Origin: Mnemiopsis leidyi
Taxonomy: Eukaryota; Ctenophora; Tentaculata; Lobata; Bolinopsidae
Reading direction: 5' to 3'
DNA length: 41,416 bases
Assembly (NCBI GenBank): GCA_000226015.1
Contig: JH152843.1
Location: 299,347 to 340,762, forward strand
Shown: piece by piece, positions 1 through 8,650 of the stretch
Numbering within the stretch: the stretch's first letter is position 1
Layout of the letters: each line of letters begins with the position of its first letter
Translations under genes and position numbers: made by a program
Notes under the pieces: generated by a model
Databases searched by the model: none
What the model was told of the DNA's origin: nothing
What the model saw: the letters and a program-made list of their open reading frames with translations, nothing else

Positions 1-32
1 AAACAACACATACCCGCTCATCAGGGGACATT

Positions 33-71
33 CGCAGAGACGGACACTTCTCTGGAGCGCCCGTCTCTGCG
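33..71. repeat. 11-bp perfect hairpin
   Basis: CGCAGAGACGG at 33-43 is the exact reverse complement of CCGTCTCTGCG at 61-71, with a 17-base loop. No coding sequence is seen around it. It may be part of the neighbouring repeat that begins near 155. Confidence 0.7.
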
Positions 72-154
72 TGTGCCGAGACCGTACTAAATGATCTATT
101 AGTTGAGGTTTGCAAATACATTAAAAATATAAGTCATTTAGCCTCGACCTCGAT

Positions 155-352
155 GAGCGGGCACTTGCCCCTCGAGCACAACAGCAAGAGCTAAGTGCTA
201 GCATTGCAAGAGATATTGAGCTTCATGTGCCACCGCCGGCCGGCAAAAAGAAACATCAGTAATTGATTGATGCTTGAATGATGTGTTTCAGTAAGGTCAT
301 TGGTCATATGAGAGGCTCACTTCTCAAAATATAATACCTCTCAAACTTATGG
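155..352 (+). repeat. Left arm of long inverted repeat with a coding tail
   Basis: This segment matches the reverse complement of 1398-1592 over nearly 200 bases with roughly 80-85% identity by eye. It reads on the plus strand as the end of an open frame containing RAQQQELSASIARDIELHV, a PPPAGKK run and a stop near 260. The other arm encodes nearly the same peptide on the minus strand. The peptide conservation suggests that both arms descend from the 3' end of a repeated coding element, such as a transposon ORF. I do not recognise the family. Confidence 0.65.
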
Positions 353-1011
353 TCCTAGTCACAATTCCATGTCAGAGTTGATCCCCCGATTACGGCCCCG
401 GCCCAAGCTCAAAGTTGAGGCTGCTGAAGGATGAAAACATTGTTCATTTTCTTCCACCCTGTTGTACCTCCACCGCACTCAGGGAGATCCGGGAGATCGG
501 TAAACCAAAGCTAACACCAAACAACGACATTAAATGTTTTATGTAAAAGGTCATCGGTGACAGGTAGTAAGTACTCTACAGAAATTTATGAACGGCAGGC
601 GACGACACATGAATGGGTTAGCTAAGCATAGTGAAACATAGTAAAGTCTCTACGTTTAAAAATATCCGACAAATACTAATTTTATGTCTTATTTTGCCAT
701 AAAGACCTCACTTTAAACTGGAAGGTTAAAAACACAAAAGGATAAACACCAGTAGGGACGAGTCGATCGGGGACTGTACACAAACACATGGCGGTAACTT
801 CATCTTCGTAAGTTTCACAGGTGTCAAATCGATGTGAATTACCTTACTTAAGGTCCCTAACACTGTCGTCAGAGGCTTTGGGATGGGAACCACCCACTGC
901 AAACCCCGCAATCAGCACTAGCATAGAATAAGTCAGTTTGGAGATATTGATTATGGCTGTTGACAATTATGGGTAGCCATAGTGAATAGCGTGATCCAGT
1001 GAGCCAATTTT

Positions 1012-1057
1012 GCGCCAGAAAACGCTGCGCGCAAAAAGCGCGCAGCATTTTTGGCGC
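1012..1057. repeat. Strong GC-rich hairpin
   Basis: GCGCCAGAAAACGCTGCGCG pairs almost perfectly with the segment at 1038-1057 across an AAAAA loop; the innermost arms GCTGCGCGC/GCGCGCAGC are exact. It lies between the two arms of the 155-1592 inverted repeat. It could be a foldback element or a small hairpin RNA; nothing in the sequence decides this. Confidence 0.65.
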
Positions 1058-1334
1058 TAAATTACCATAATTTACTTAGGCTAATGTCGTCTGGCGAATG
1101 CGTTCTCAAGTACCTACATAATCAGTGCTTTGTTGTTGGTTAAATTCAGCCATCTTTGTGGTTATGGAACTTAGTGAAATTGTATTCGCACCAGTCAGAT
1201 CCATACATACCCTGAACTTTGAGTAATGAACACTTCAGCCGGCCTTTCAGTGTATTGTAGGACGAAGTGAAGTTAAATGGCCCTGTTTTCTGAAATTCAT
1301 TCCATAGCCAGGCAGATTTGTAAAGAAATTGGCT

Positions 1335-1394
1335 AGAGGGAAAGGGTGTGATAAAGAGGGAAAGGGTGTGATAAAGAGGGAAAGGGTGTGATAA
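1335..1394. repeat. 20-bp tandem repeat, 3 copies
   Basis: GAGGGAAAGGGTGTGATAAA occurs three times head to tail with no visible mismatch. It abuts the right arm of the inverted repeat, which starts at about 1398. Confidence 0.9.
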
Positions 1395-1397
1395 AAA

Positions 1398-1592
1398 CTA
1401 CAAGTTTGAGAGGTATCAAATATTTCAAAATAAACCTCTCATCTGACCAGTATGACCTTACTGAAACACGCGGTCAAGCATTTAACAATTATGATGTTCC
1501 TTTTTGCCTGCCGGCGGTAGCACATGAAGCTCATCATCTCTTGCAATGCCAGCACTTAGCTCTTGCTGTTGTGCTCGTGGGGCAGGTGCCCA
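1398..1592 (-). repeat. Right arm of long inverted repeat with a coding tail
   Basis: This is the reverse-complement partner of 155-352. On the minus strand an open frame of 73 codons (1703-1482) contains RAQQQELSAGIARDDELHV followed by LPPAGKK and a stop, paralleling the peptide of the left arm. Most differences between arms leave the peptide similar, so the match is not just a DNA foldback of recent origin. The family is not recognised. Confidence 0.6.
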
Positions 1593-2402
1593 CTTATTGA
1601 GGTTTGACACGGAAGCGCGCACCCTCCTGTCATTTTTGTCAAACGTTGCCTGGCCTGACCTGCTGCCGCGAGGCGGCAGCCCCCGCAACGCAAGGCAAGT
1701 CATTTATTCCTCATTTGCTTTGTCGAGGTGTGACTCGACTCGCAGCTTGCTGCTCTCCTAACAGATATCATCTCGTCAACATTCGCTCCTATTGAGGGTC
1801 GGACAAAGTCAGACAATACAATAGAACTAGTGCCACTAAGAGTGATTGCATCATTCGGAATTGCAATGGCGTCAACTGTGCTAGTGGTATCAATGGCAGC
1901 AAAAAAGCTAATGGTCAATGTTAACTATGGACTATGGAGTATGGCACAGAAATTGGAAATATGGGGATTTATGACACACCTGACGTCATTTGCACCAGTT
2001 GGGGTACTGCAGTTAGGGTTACTGGGATGAGTTGGTGTAATGTGACATTTCTAGTTTCAATTGGAGTTGCTAATGGCTGATTAAGCAGTCCAGACAACAG
2101 CTCTGGTTCAAATCTCTGAGGGATCAGCGTACAGCGGCTATACAATGGCAGGAGCAAGGAGAGAGTGTAGTGCATTTTATAATATGCATATGATAAGAAT
2201 GCTCAGTGGTCATTTACTTGCCATTGTTGGTGTAAGCTTATGTGGTGCAAAGTGCGTAGTTTGAGTTAAATTTTGTGTTGTTTATAGTTGTATCATGGCG
2301 GTTGGATATATTGAAAGTGCAGTGTATGAGATACCTAGTCAAAGAGCTGGTGCACATAGATATAATCGAGCAATTTACCGACTCATGTTATAAAATGCCT
2401 AT

Positions 2403-2543
2403 TTTAGACTTGATAGACTAGAAATTGATATTGCTCACAATATGCCTTCCCTTCATCACAAAGAACATAACATAACTGACACTGAGGAGCAAGCCAGAGA
2501 CTTCCTGTGGAAAGAAAAAGAAAAGTTCCCAGACAAAGATTAA
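2403..2543 (+). pseudogene. Short coding-like fragment, unidentified
   Basis: A 46-codon plus-strand frame reads RLDRLEIDIAHNMPSLHHKE, then TEEQARDFLWKEKEKFPDKD and a stop. The composition is protein-like and charged. It has no upstream start and no family that I recognise. A second short frame with an ATG (MAVGYIESAVYEIPSQRAG, from 2295) lies just upstream. These may be exons or decayed pieces of a transposon together with the fragments at 2858-3673. Confidence 0.2.
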
Positions 2544-2744
2544 AAACATCCACGTAAATTGTACATTCGGCCTCCTGTAATTGGCCGTTACACTTGTGTA
2601 ACATGTGGCTGTTGGAGTGTCCGAATTAAAATAAGTATGAGATAAAAAACTACACCCAAGCTCTGGAGGAATGAGTTTTATTGTTAATATGGTTAATGTA
2701 TTTTCTTTGGACTTAGGTAGGGTGCCCCATTAAAAGAGCAAGAT

Positions 2745-2775
2745 TCTTCTAGGCTGCATCCTGCAGCCTAGAAGA
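2745..2775. repeat. 14-bp perfect hairpin, 3-base loop
   Basis: TCTTCTAGGCTGCA (2745-2758) and TGCAGCCTAGAAGA (2762-2775) are exact inverted repeats separated by TCC. It is too GC-balanced to be chance in this AT-rich DNA. It has no T-run, so it is not a bacterial-style terminator. Its role is unknown. Confidence 0.75.
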
Positions 2776-2857
2776 GACAAATCCAAAGTTTTGCATGGAC
2801 ACACATGATTTACAACATTTCCACAAACCCTCTCCCTCACACCCTTAGTTGAAGAAA

Positions 2858-3346
2858 TCAGGAGTGGATTCTCAACTTTCTCCTTCTCAGTTCCTCGACT
2901 CTGTCATCTGTCAGTATTCTGTCAGTTTTAGTCTGGTGGTTGGGACTGTCAGGTATAATCTTTGCAGACACCAGGAACAGATCATCAGTGCTAAACCTGC
3001 CCCCTATTTCGGGGTGTTTAATTTCCAGATGTTGGTAGTAGATTGCAGTCTGTTCCTGTGACATCCTGAGTTGGAGTGGATGTCTTAGCTCTTCTTCATC
3101 ATCATCATCAAATATAAGCTGTCTGCTTGTTTCACCAGGACTCCAGCATATCTGCACCAGTAGGAGATTGTACTGAGCAGTCAAGAGTGAGATATATCTG
3201 CTGTTACTCCTCATCATGGTAGAACTTTGAATCTGTGTTCGAAGCAAGTAGATTACATACACTTTCAAACAGGTGATAAACTGTCTTTTGTGGTCAGTAA
3301 CATGGTCAAAAGCCAAAAATAAAACGGGGGAGTTAAAAAAAATCAA
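2858..3346 (-). CDS. Hypothetical protein or decayed transposon exon
   Basis: A 162-codon minus-strand frame. The first half is hydrophobic and probably not coding. From about codon 76 it becomes protein-like, with an acidic patch (FDDDDEEELRHPLQLRMSQE), then EIGGRFSTDDLFLVSAKIIP and a basic tail EELRRRKLRIHS before the stop. A CAAGCAG acceptor-like site near 3123 could start a real exon at that point. The plus-strand fragments at 2403 and 3430 flank it, so the region may be rearranged mobile DNA. I do not recognise the family. Confidence 0.25.
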   Translation of the reverse strand: MIFFNSPVLFLAFDHVTDHKRQFITCLKVYVIYLLRTQIQSSTMMRSNSRYISLLTAQYNLLLVQICWSPGETSRQLIFDDDDEEELRHPLQLRMSQEQTAIYYQHLEIKHPEIGGRFSTDDLFLVSAKIIPDSPNHQTKTDRILTDDRVEELRRRKLRIHS

Positions 3347-3429
3347 AACTACCTCAATAATAAAATTAAATTATCTAATGTCATACTGTATAATTGAGTG
3401 CTGCGAATTTTATTTCAATTTCAAACATA

Positions 3430-3673
3430 GGAATACCTGTTGCTGATGCTATCAAAGGGACTGGAGTCGTTAAGTCAACATTCTACAAGTGGAGACCTAT
3501 AGAGTATAGCAGAGCTTAAGATTTCGGATCCTGACCAGTTCCAGTACTACTTGGAATCTGAAGACGATGCTGCCAGCCTCCTGAAGTGCTGCAAGAGGGC
3601 CTTATCGGAGGATACCTACAATGCTATCATAGTAGAGATGAGAAAAGATGGACAGTTGTTGAAGAAGAATTAA
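3430..3673 (+). pseudogene. Helix-turn-helix fragment plus C-terminal piece, frameshifted
   Basis: The first frame (3430-3519) reads GIPVADAIKGTGVVKSTFYK then WRPIEYSRA and a stop. The pattern resembles the helix-turn-helix of transposases and Psq-type proteins (an A-x-x-x-x-G-V-x-x-S-T-F-Y-x-W spacing). A second frame, shifted by +1 (3503-3673), continues with protein-like sequence SIAELKISDPDQFQYYLESE, then KCCKRALSEDTYNAIIVEMR and a stop. An acceptor-like TTCAAACATAG precedes 3430. The two pieces look like one coding unit broken by an indel near 3500, although a very short intron cannot be excluded. Confidence 0.4.
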
Positions 3674-3802
3674 ATTTGCATTGGTTTTTCATTTTTGTGT
3701 GTGACTTATCAAATCTAACCTAAATATCATTTAAATTCCTGTGTTTTGCTCTTAAATCGTGAAAAGAACTATGATTAAAGAATTTGAAAAAATGACTTAT
3801 GC

Positions 3803-3859
3803 AATTCCACCGGTGGAATTCTACCGGGGAATTCTACCCTTGGAATTCCACCGGTGGAA
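3803..3859. repeat. Repeated CACCGGTG palindromes
   Basis: AATTCCACCGGTGGAATT at 3803-3820 is an 18-bp perfect palindrome; TTCCACCGGTGGAA recurs at 3846-3859. Between them are two variants of GGAATTCTACC. The spacing suggests a repeated binding-site-like unit or the end of a mobile element. Confidence 0.6.
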
Positions 3860-4110
3860 GTGTTGGACTTCTTGGAGACTGCCGGTTTTCACTTGGCTTT
3901 CCAACCAGTGACCAATGATACAATTTTTTATATTGCTTTCGAATTGGATTTTTAATTTTGTCTGATCTTGTTTACAATTACGGTCAATCCTTAAAACAGT
4001 TAATAATTTCATCAAATTAGTTATATAGTATTTTTGAATTTTACAATAGTTTTGTAAGTTTTTTGGAAGTTTTTTAAAATTGATCGAACAGAAATTGGAT
4101 ATATGGTGAG

Positions 4111-4205
4111 GATCCTGATGACGAAGATGGCATTTAACATCAGCCTTCGAAACTAGTCGATATCTTGCATGTAATTCAGCTGACTAGATTTTTCAATAAA
4201 TACTT
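4111..4205 (+). mobile_element. Penelope-like/hammerhead-like terminal motif
   Basis: The stretch holds CTGATGA (4115-4121), then a possible stem CGAAG...CTTCG (4122-4126 with 4145-4149), then GAAA (4149-4152), then CTAGTC (4153-4158) whose complement GACTAG lies at 4182-4187, then AATAAA (4195-4200). CTGATGA and GAAA in this order are the conserved core of hammerhead ribozymes, which are known from the terminal repeats of Penelope-like elements. The fit is imperfect: the G of GAAA overlaps the stem, and the base after GACTAG is A rather than U. It may be a decayed copy or only a look-alike interspersed repeat. Confidence 0.35.
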
Positions 4206-4343
4206 GTGTTTTCTTGTCGACCTTTTTTATTGGGTTGAACAGTTATTGTTTAAAATGATACAGTTCATAAGTTCTTACAAAACTATTAAAAATATCAATG
4301 ATTTCAATGTAAAAATATAAAATTATTCATGTGGGAGGTAGCA

Positions 4344-4445
4344 GTTAGGGTTTGCAATCGATAATATCGTCGATAAAATGATAGGGGTTAAATCGTTATC
4401 GGTTATCGGCGATAATTTCTTACCGATAAACTGATAATTTCATAA
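4344..4445. repeat. TATCGG-rich repeat end (hAT-like)
   Basis: Clustered copies of ATCGATAA, TTATCGG and CGATAA (for example TTATCGGTTATCGGCGATAA). Similar ATTGCCGATAATTATC copies in opposite sense lie at 5617-5650. This style of end is typical of non-autonomous hAT elements. The two clusters could bound one element of about 1.3 kb, but I could not confirm terminal repeats or a target duplication. Confidence 0.3.
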
Positions 4446-5189
4446 ATTTCATTTTAAAAATTATTTCGGAAATTTTGAGTAAATATGATCAAATTTACTG
4501 CTAACTTTATGATTCTCACCGCTCATTTTCACAAGATTGATTATTAGATATCTACGAAACTGATAGAGACATCTGAATGTGCAACTTAAACCAGCCAGAT
4601 TCAGAGTTATCTTAATCTTATTATTGTTTACATGCAAAACTAGGCATGGAAAACTGGGCCTGTAAAGGTATTCACATTTTGTGAGTCTTTGTATACTGAG
4701 TAGTTTTATAATTAAATTCAACGGAATTGCCTGATATACAGTACTAAATGTCCGGCACAGTTTCGCACCACTTTAGGGTTCAAGTAAAGGGTGGGGGTTT
4801 TCAAATAATAATGCTTTATTAGTAATTACAGTGGGGGGGTTGACCATGATTACGTAATTAAATTTGCTTAACATCTCCCCCCTTTTTCCCAAAAATTTCA
4901 CAATTTGTTCCAGAAATCGCTTCATTTGGTTAACAAATCAAAACAATTTTAAACTCTTCGCACTACAAACTGTAATACTCCGGTCACCGTATCGTATCAT
5001 TTGTGGTCAAATTCGTTGGTCTCAGAAGGGAAGGGAAAAGAACTTGATTACGTGATCAGGTGGGTAAGAGGCCATGGTTATGCTTGATTTAGAAAGGGGA
5101 GGGCCGGGGGTGTATTCACATCTTCATTCAGAGAGAAATAGTTCACATGCACTTAAGAATCTGCCTTAACAGACCTTGCAAACAAGTTA

Positions 5190-5515
5190 GAAGCTAGGAG
5201 AGAGGAGAACAGAGAAGATTGAAGGATTGAGGGGGAAGGAAGCTATGGAGAAATGTGTGGATTAAGGACGGAAGAGGAGGAGGAAAAAGGTGGAAGGACA
5301 ACAGAGGGGGAAGGAAGACCGGGAAGAGTGGAGGTAGAACTAGAAAAGTGAAGGGGGTTGAAGAGGAAGTAGGGACAGGGGTTGAGGGAGGATGAGGGAG
5401 GGGGAGCGAGAAACAAAGCAAAAGGATGGATGGAGTCCGGTGTAAGAACAATGGAAGGTCGGAGGGGAGTAAAAAGGAAGAAGGGTTGAGGAAGGAGCCG
5501 AAGGACGGAGTCCAT
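5190..5515 (-). repeat. Purine-rich dispersed repeat, copy 1
   Basis: An almost pure A/G plus strand. Its reverse complement aligns with 31085-31320: both contain CTCCATCCATCCTTT, a TTCTCGCTCCCCC-like run and CAACCCCTGTCCCT/CCACCCCTGTCCCT. A third partial copy is at 35566-35705 (AAGCTATGGAGAAATGTGTG against AAGCTATGAAGATATGTGAG). The frames that read through are low-complexity Pro/Ser/Leu strings and are unlikely to be genes. A related stretch may continue at 5700-5830. Confidence 0.65.
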
Positions 5516-5892
5516 GCTAGTAATCCTTAATCGTAGAATTTATGAACCATAAACGTATGATTGATTATGTTGCAGAATCGACAGAAAATTAACAATTTGT
5601 TCGGACCAAACTTTATTGCCGATAATTATCCTTATTGCCGATAATTGATTATATTTATTGGTTAACAGCAGTTGATGTTATAATTGAACCAGGGTAACAA
5701 AGAGGGGGAGTGAGTTTGAGTGAAATCAGGGAGCGAGAAGGGTGGAGGGAGTCAGGTGGACGGAGGTTGGTATTGGGAAGGGCAGATGGGGAAAGAAAAG
5801 GCTGGAAGAGTGGGAGGCTGGAGTAAAAATGAGGGAGAGCTGGGAGGGACCAGTTTTCCAATATCCAACCCAGATAAATCGTTATTCAGGTT

Positions 5893-7518
5893 ATGTCTGA
5901 AGACGAAGACCTGTACTGCAATCCACAAAGTAATGTGTTTTTGCAAGCTCGGCTGCAGCAAAAGCCTCCAAAAAAGGCCCAGGAAAAGAAAAGCCTATTC
6001 AAGAAAAAGCCTCCGCCATCTCCAATAAAAAAGATAACACCACCTCGAGGGGTACCAGTTTCTGCATCTGCTGAGCTTGGAAGCCTTTTTAAAAGTGGGG
6101 TCACCAAACCATCTGAACTCAGAAAAACTGCAGCTCCTGAGAAGTCGGTTGAAACATCGTTAAATCAAAATGATAACCATGTTATAGATTTCAGGGCCAA
6201 TCTAAGACCAGTACCATCTCCGATTAAAACAGAAGCTGAAAATAGGAGATGTTCTGTGACCAGTGAAATAGACCTTCCACCTCCTCCTCCTGAAAATGAA
6301 GATGACGAAAATCCATCTCTTACATCACCCCCAGTCCCTAAACGATCGTCAACACTTCGAAGACCAGTTCCAGCACCTTCCTCATCAAAAACAGAATTAG
6401 AGAAAGACCCACTGAAACCTTTTATCGAGCAAAATAAACAAGAATCCGATTTAGAGCTAAATGTACAAGAAGTATTAACTGGCCCCCCTCCTATTGAAGA
6501 TCAATCGGAACCCAGTATCACTCATCTTCGTCCTCGACGACGAATATTGCAGAAACCTTCCAAGGCTCCACCTATACCTCTACACACCTTCCCAGATGGC
6601 ATTTCTACAAGACCAATCACAAACACTACATTAGAAGAGGATGATTGTGATGAAATGTATACAGAAAATGAGATGCCCCTTCCAGAGGAAACCTGTGACG
6701 AGTTGTACACGGAAAATGATATTCCATCTATCGAGGGCAGTTGCGACGAATTGTACACTGAAAATGATCTTCCAGTACCAGAAGAGGATTGTGAAGAAAT
6801 GTATACAGAAAATGATTTGCCAATTCCGGACCTACCGAATTTGCCACCTCTCTATGATTCACCAAAGACCCCGCAGCTGCCGGAAAGAGCTGTTATTGAG
6901 GATCATGGCATTGATGAAGATGAAGAACTTTACACTGATGACGTGTGTGACTATCCTCAGTTTAAACCTGCCAATCCAACTCCTATAACTGCAGCAATAT
7001 CATCAGCAGTCGCAGAGGGTGATGGAGATTTTGAAGAAATCTATGAAGATGCAGAGTTCCCGTTGATCAGCGAAACTCGTCCGGTTGATGAGTACAGACC
7101 TGAGCTCGAGGAGTGTGAAGATATTTATGACGATATCGGGAGTTTTAACGTGTCGAGTGTGGAATCTCCTGTGCCAAAACCGCAGCCATCACCAATGCCA
7201 GAGCGTCAAAACTTTGCACATCCTTCCACACTTCCTCCACCTCCACAACTTCCCATATCTGCCCCGCCTCCCGCTGCTGCATCCAGCAAGCTACTGAAAC
7301 AAAAAAGTGGACTTTTTGGTGGGTTATTCAAGAAAGGGAAGAAGAAGTCGGTCGTTGAATCTCAAGTTTCTCAAGAACAATCTGTTGAAGAGGCATCTCC
7401 TAACTGTACGGTTGTATCGAGTCCTCAGACAGCAGTTATCGATGATGACGAATTATACAATGATGGAGAAATCATCGAATATTCTGACGATGACGAACCA
7501 ATATACGAGGATCAGTGA
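5893..7518 (+). CDS. Tyrosine-motif adaptor protein (FYB/ADAP- or SLP-like), 541 aa
   Basis: A cytoplasmic scaffold-type protein with no membrane segment or enzyme domain. The N-terminus MSEDEDLYCNP carries Y8. Basic/proline stretches follow, with two LPPPP motifs (from L128 and L447) that suit EVH1 or SH3 binding. Four copies of a 16-residue unit with core [DE]-E-[LM]-Y-T-E-N-[DE] place tyrosines at 256, 272, 288 and 304. Further acidic tyrosine sites are Y347 (YTDD), Y384 (YEDA), Y412 (YDDI), Y522 (YNDG) and Y538 (YEDQ). Such acidic YxxP/V/I/N sites are substrates of tyrosine kinases and docking sites for SH2 adaptors, as in FYB1/ADAP. A lysine-rich patch (GLFGGLFKKGKKKS) lies near 473-486. 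A TTATTCAG acceptor at 5889 and an in-frame TAA at 5875 make the ATG at 5893 the likely start, perhaps behind a 5' UTR intron. No SH3 domain is visible, so the family assignment is inference. Confidence 0.85.
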   Translation: MSEDEDLYCNPQSNVFLQARLQQKPPKKAQEKKSLFKKKPPPSPIKKITPPRGVPVSASAELGSLFKSGVTKPSELRKTAAPEKSVETSLNQNDNHVIDFRANLRPVPSPIKTEAENRRCSVTSEIDLPPPPPENEDDENPSLTSPPVPKRSSTLRRPVPAPSSSKTELEKDPLKPFIEQNKQESDLELNVQEVLTGPPPIEDQSEPSITHLRPRRRILQKPSKAPPIPLHTFPDGISTRPITNTTLEEDDCDEMYTENEMPLPEETCDELYTENDIPSIEGSCDELYTENDLPVPEEDCEEMYTENDLPIPDLPNLPPLYDSPKTPQLPERAVIEDHGIDEDEELYTDDVCDYPQFKPANPTPITAAISSAVAEGDGDFEEIYEDAEFPLISETRPVDEYRPELEECEDIYDDIGSFNVSSVESPVPKPQPSPMPERQNFAHPSTLPPPPQLPISAPPPAAASSKLLKQKSGLFGGLFKKGKKKSVVESQVSQEQSVEEASPNCTVVSSPQTAVIDDDELYNDGEIIEYSDDDEPIYEDQ

Positions 7519-8026
7519 TGTCGATTTAGCTTTTTTAGGCGATTTTCACTTTTAATAATTAATTAAACTAATGCTTTCAACCGCCGATCCTTGCTATGGA
7601 CCGAATTTTAGAATTCAAGTTAATGACTAAACGTCTTCTGACTAATTATCTTTGATTGCCATTTTTGTCCAGTCGTTGTAGTGATATCTTATGCTTGGAT
7701 ACTTATTCTTTAAGAAATGCGCAAGTTTGTTAGATTAACACATAATTTAACGATTTAATACCAGCACTAAGTCAGTAAGTATTGCATTTCCAAATGTCAT
7801 CCCTTTAGAAATTGTTCTCTATTTTGGATAATTATTTTACATCAAAAAATCTAGTTACAATAACTATTATGACAACTACTATGACAGTGATTGTTTGACA
7901 TTTATTTTAAGTCGCAGTTTCAGCTATTGAAAGATTACGACTGTGGTTTTCTGATCTTTTTTACCAAAGAATGTTAGAATTTGGTTAATGAAGTTTGTGA
8001 TTTTGAATAAGAAATTAAATTTGCCT

Positions 8027-8113
8027 GTATTTTAACACGATTTTTTGCAGATATTTGAATTCCAATAATTGATTTTTAAATTTTAATCAGACTTTACCTT
8101 TTACGTCTTGTTT
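8027..8113 (+). repeat. Segment duplicated at 10531-10617
   Basis: The 87 bases from GTATTTTAACACG to CTTTACCTTTTACGTCTTG recur at 10531-10617 with few differences. This copy lies in the presumed 3' UTR of the adaptor gene; the other sits between two tandem copies of a different unit. Confidence 0.85.
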
Positions 8114-8217
8114 TTATTGCATCGATTTAGGCGTTCTCACTAAACATGCTGTGGTTTTAAAGTTAAGATTACGCTTAATTACTATGCGTGATTTAATCTT
8201 TTGCACAAGAAAAGGCA

Positions 8218-8223
8218 AATAAA
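8218..8223 (+). terminator. Polyadenylation signal AATAAA
   Basis: AATAAA lies about 700 bases after the stop of the adaptor gene. The interval 7519-8217 is AT-rich with no open frame and is most simply its 3' UTR. Confidence 0.45.
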
Positions 8224-8527
8224 GATGAAAGGATTAAAGAATTAAACAAAAAGCCTGTTTAATAAACAGAATTCTCAGAACATTTTCTGATGGTTAGTTA
8301 GGCTAAATCAGGAACACAGTTATCATCATATGAAATTCATCACGATGTCATTGTTTACAAACTTTGAATTTCACTTATTTCAGTAATAAGAATTTCTGAT
8401 TCGCGGTTATTGTGTCAGGACTGGACCTTGTATGGACTCGATTGGAACGACGACATTTTTATTCAAGTAAGGATATCTTTATTTATTTCACTTTCTATTC
8501 CATAGATTTGCGATGCTTGGTTTTATT

Positions 8528-8650
8528 GTGTATTGTTCTAGAACCTGAACTTAATCTACTAATTATAAGTGTATTGTTCTAGAACCTGAACTTAATCTAC
8601 TAATTATAAGTGTATTGTTCTAGAACCTGAACTTAATCTACTAATTATAA
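8528..8650. repeat. 41-bp tandem repeat, 3 copies
   Basis: The unit starting GTGTATTGTTCTAGAACCTG occurs at 8528-8568, 8569-8609 and 8610-8650 without visible mismatches, indicating recent expansion. Confidence 0.95.

Noticed and set aside
2064..2160. Possible tRNA-like boxes (GGTTCAAATCT near 2105)
   Set aside because: The B-box resemblance is not matched by a cloverleaf or clear acceptor stem.
5194..5515. Pro/Ser/Leu-rich frames, minus strand
   Set aside because: They come from a polypurine/polypyrimidine repeat; overlapping frames look alike and lack domains.
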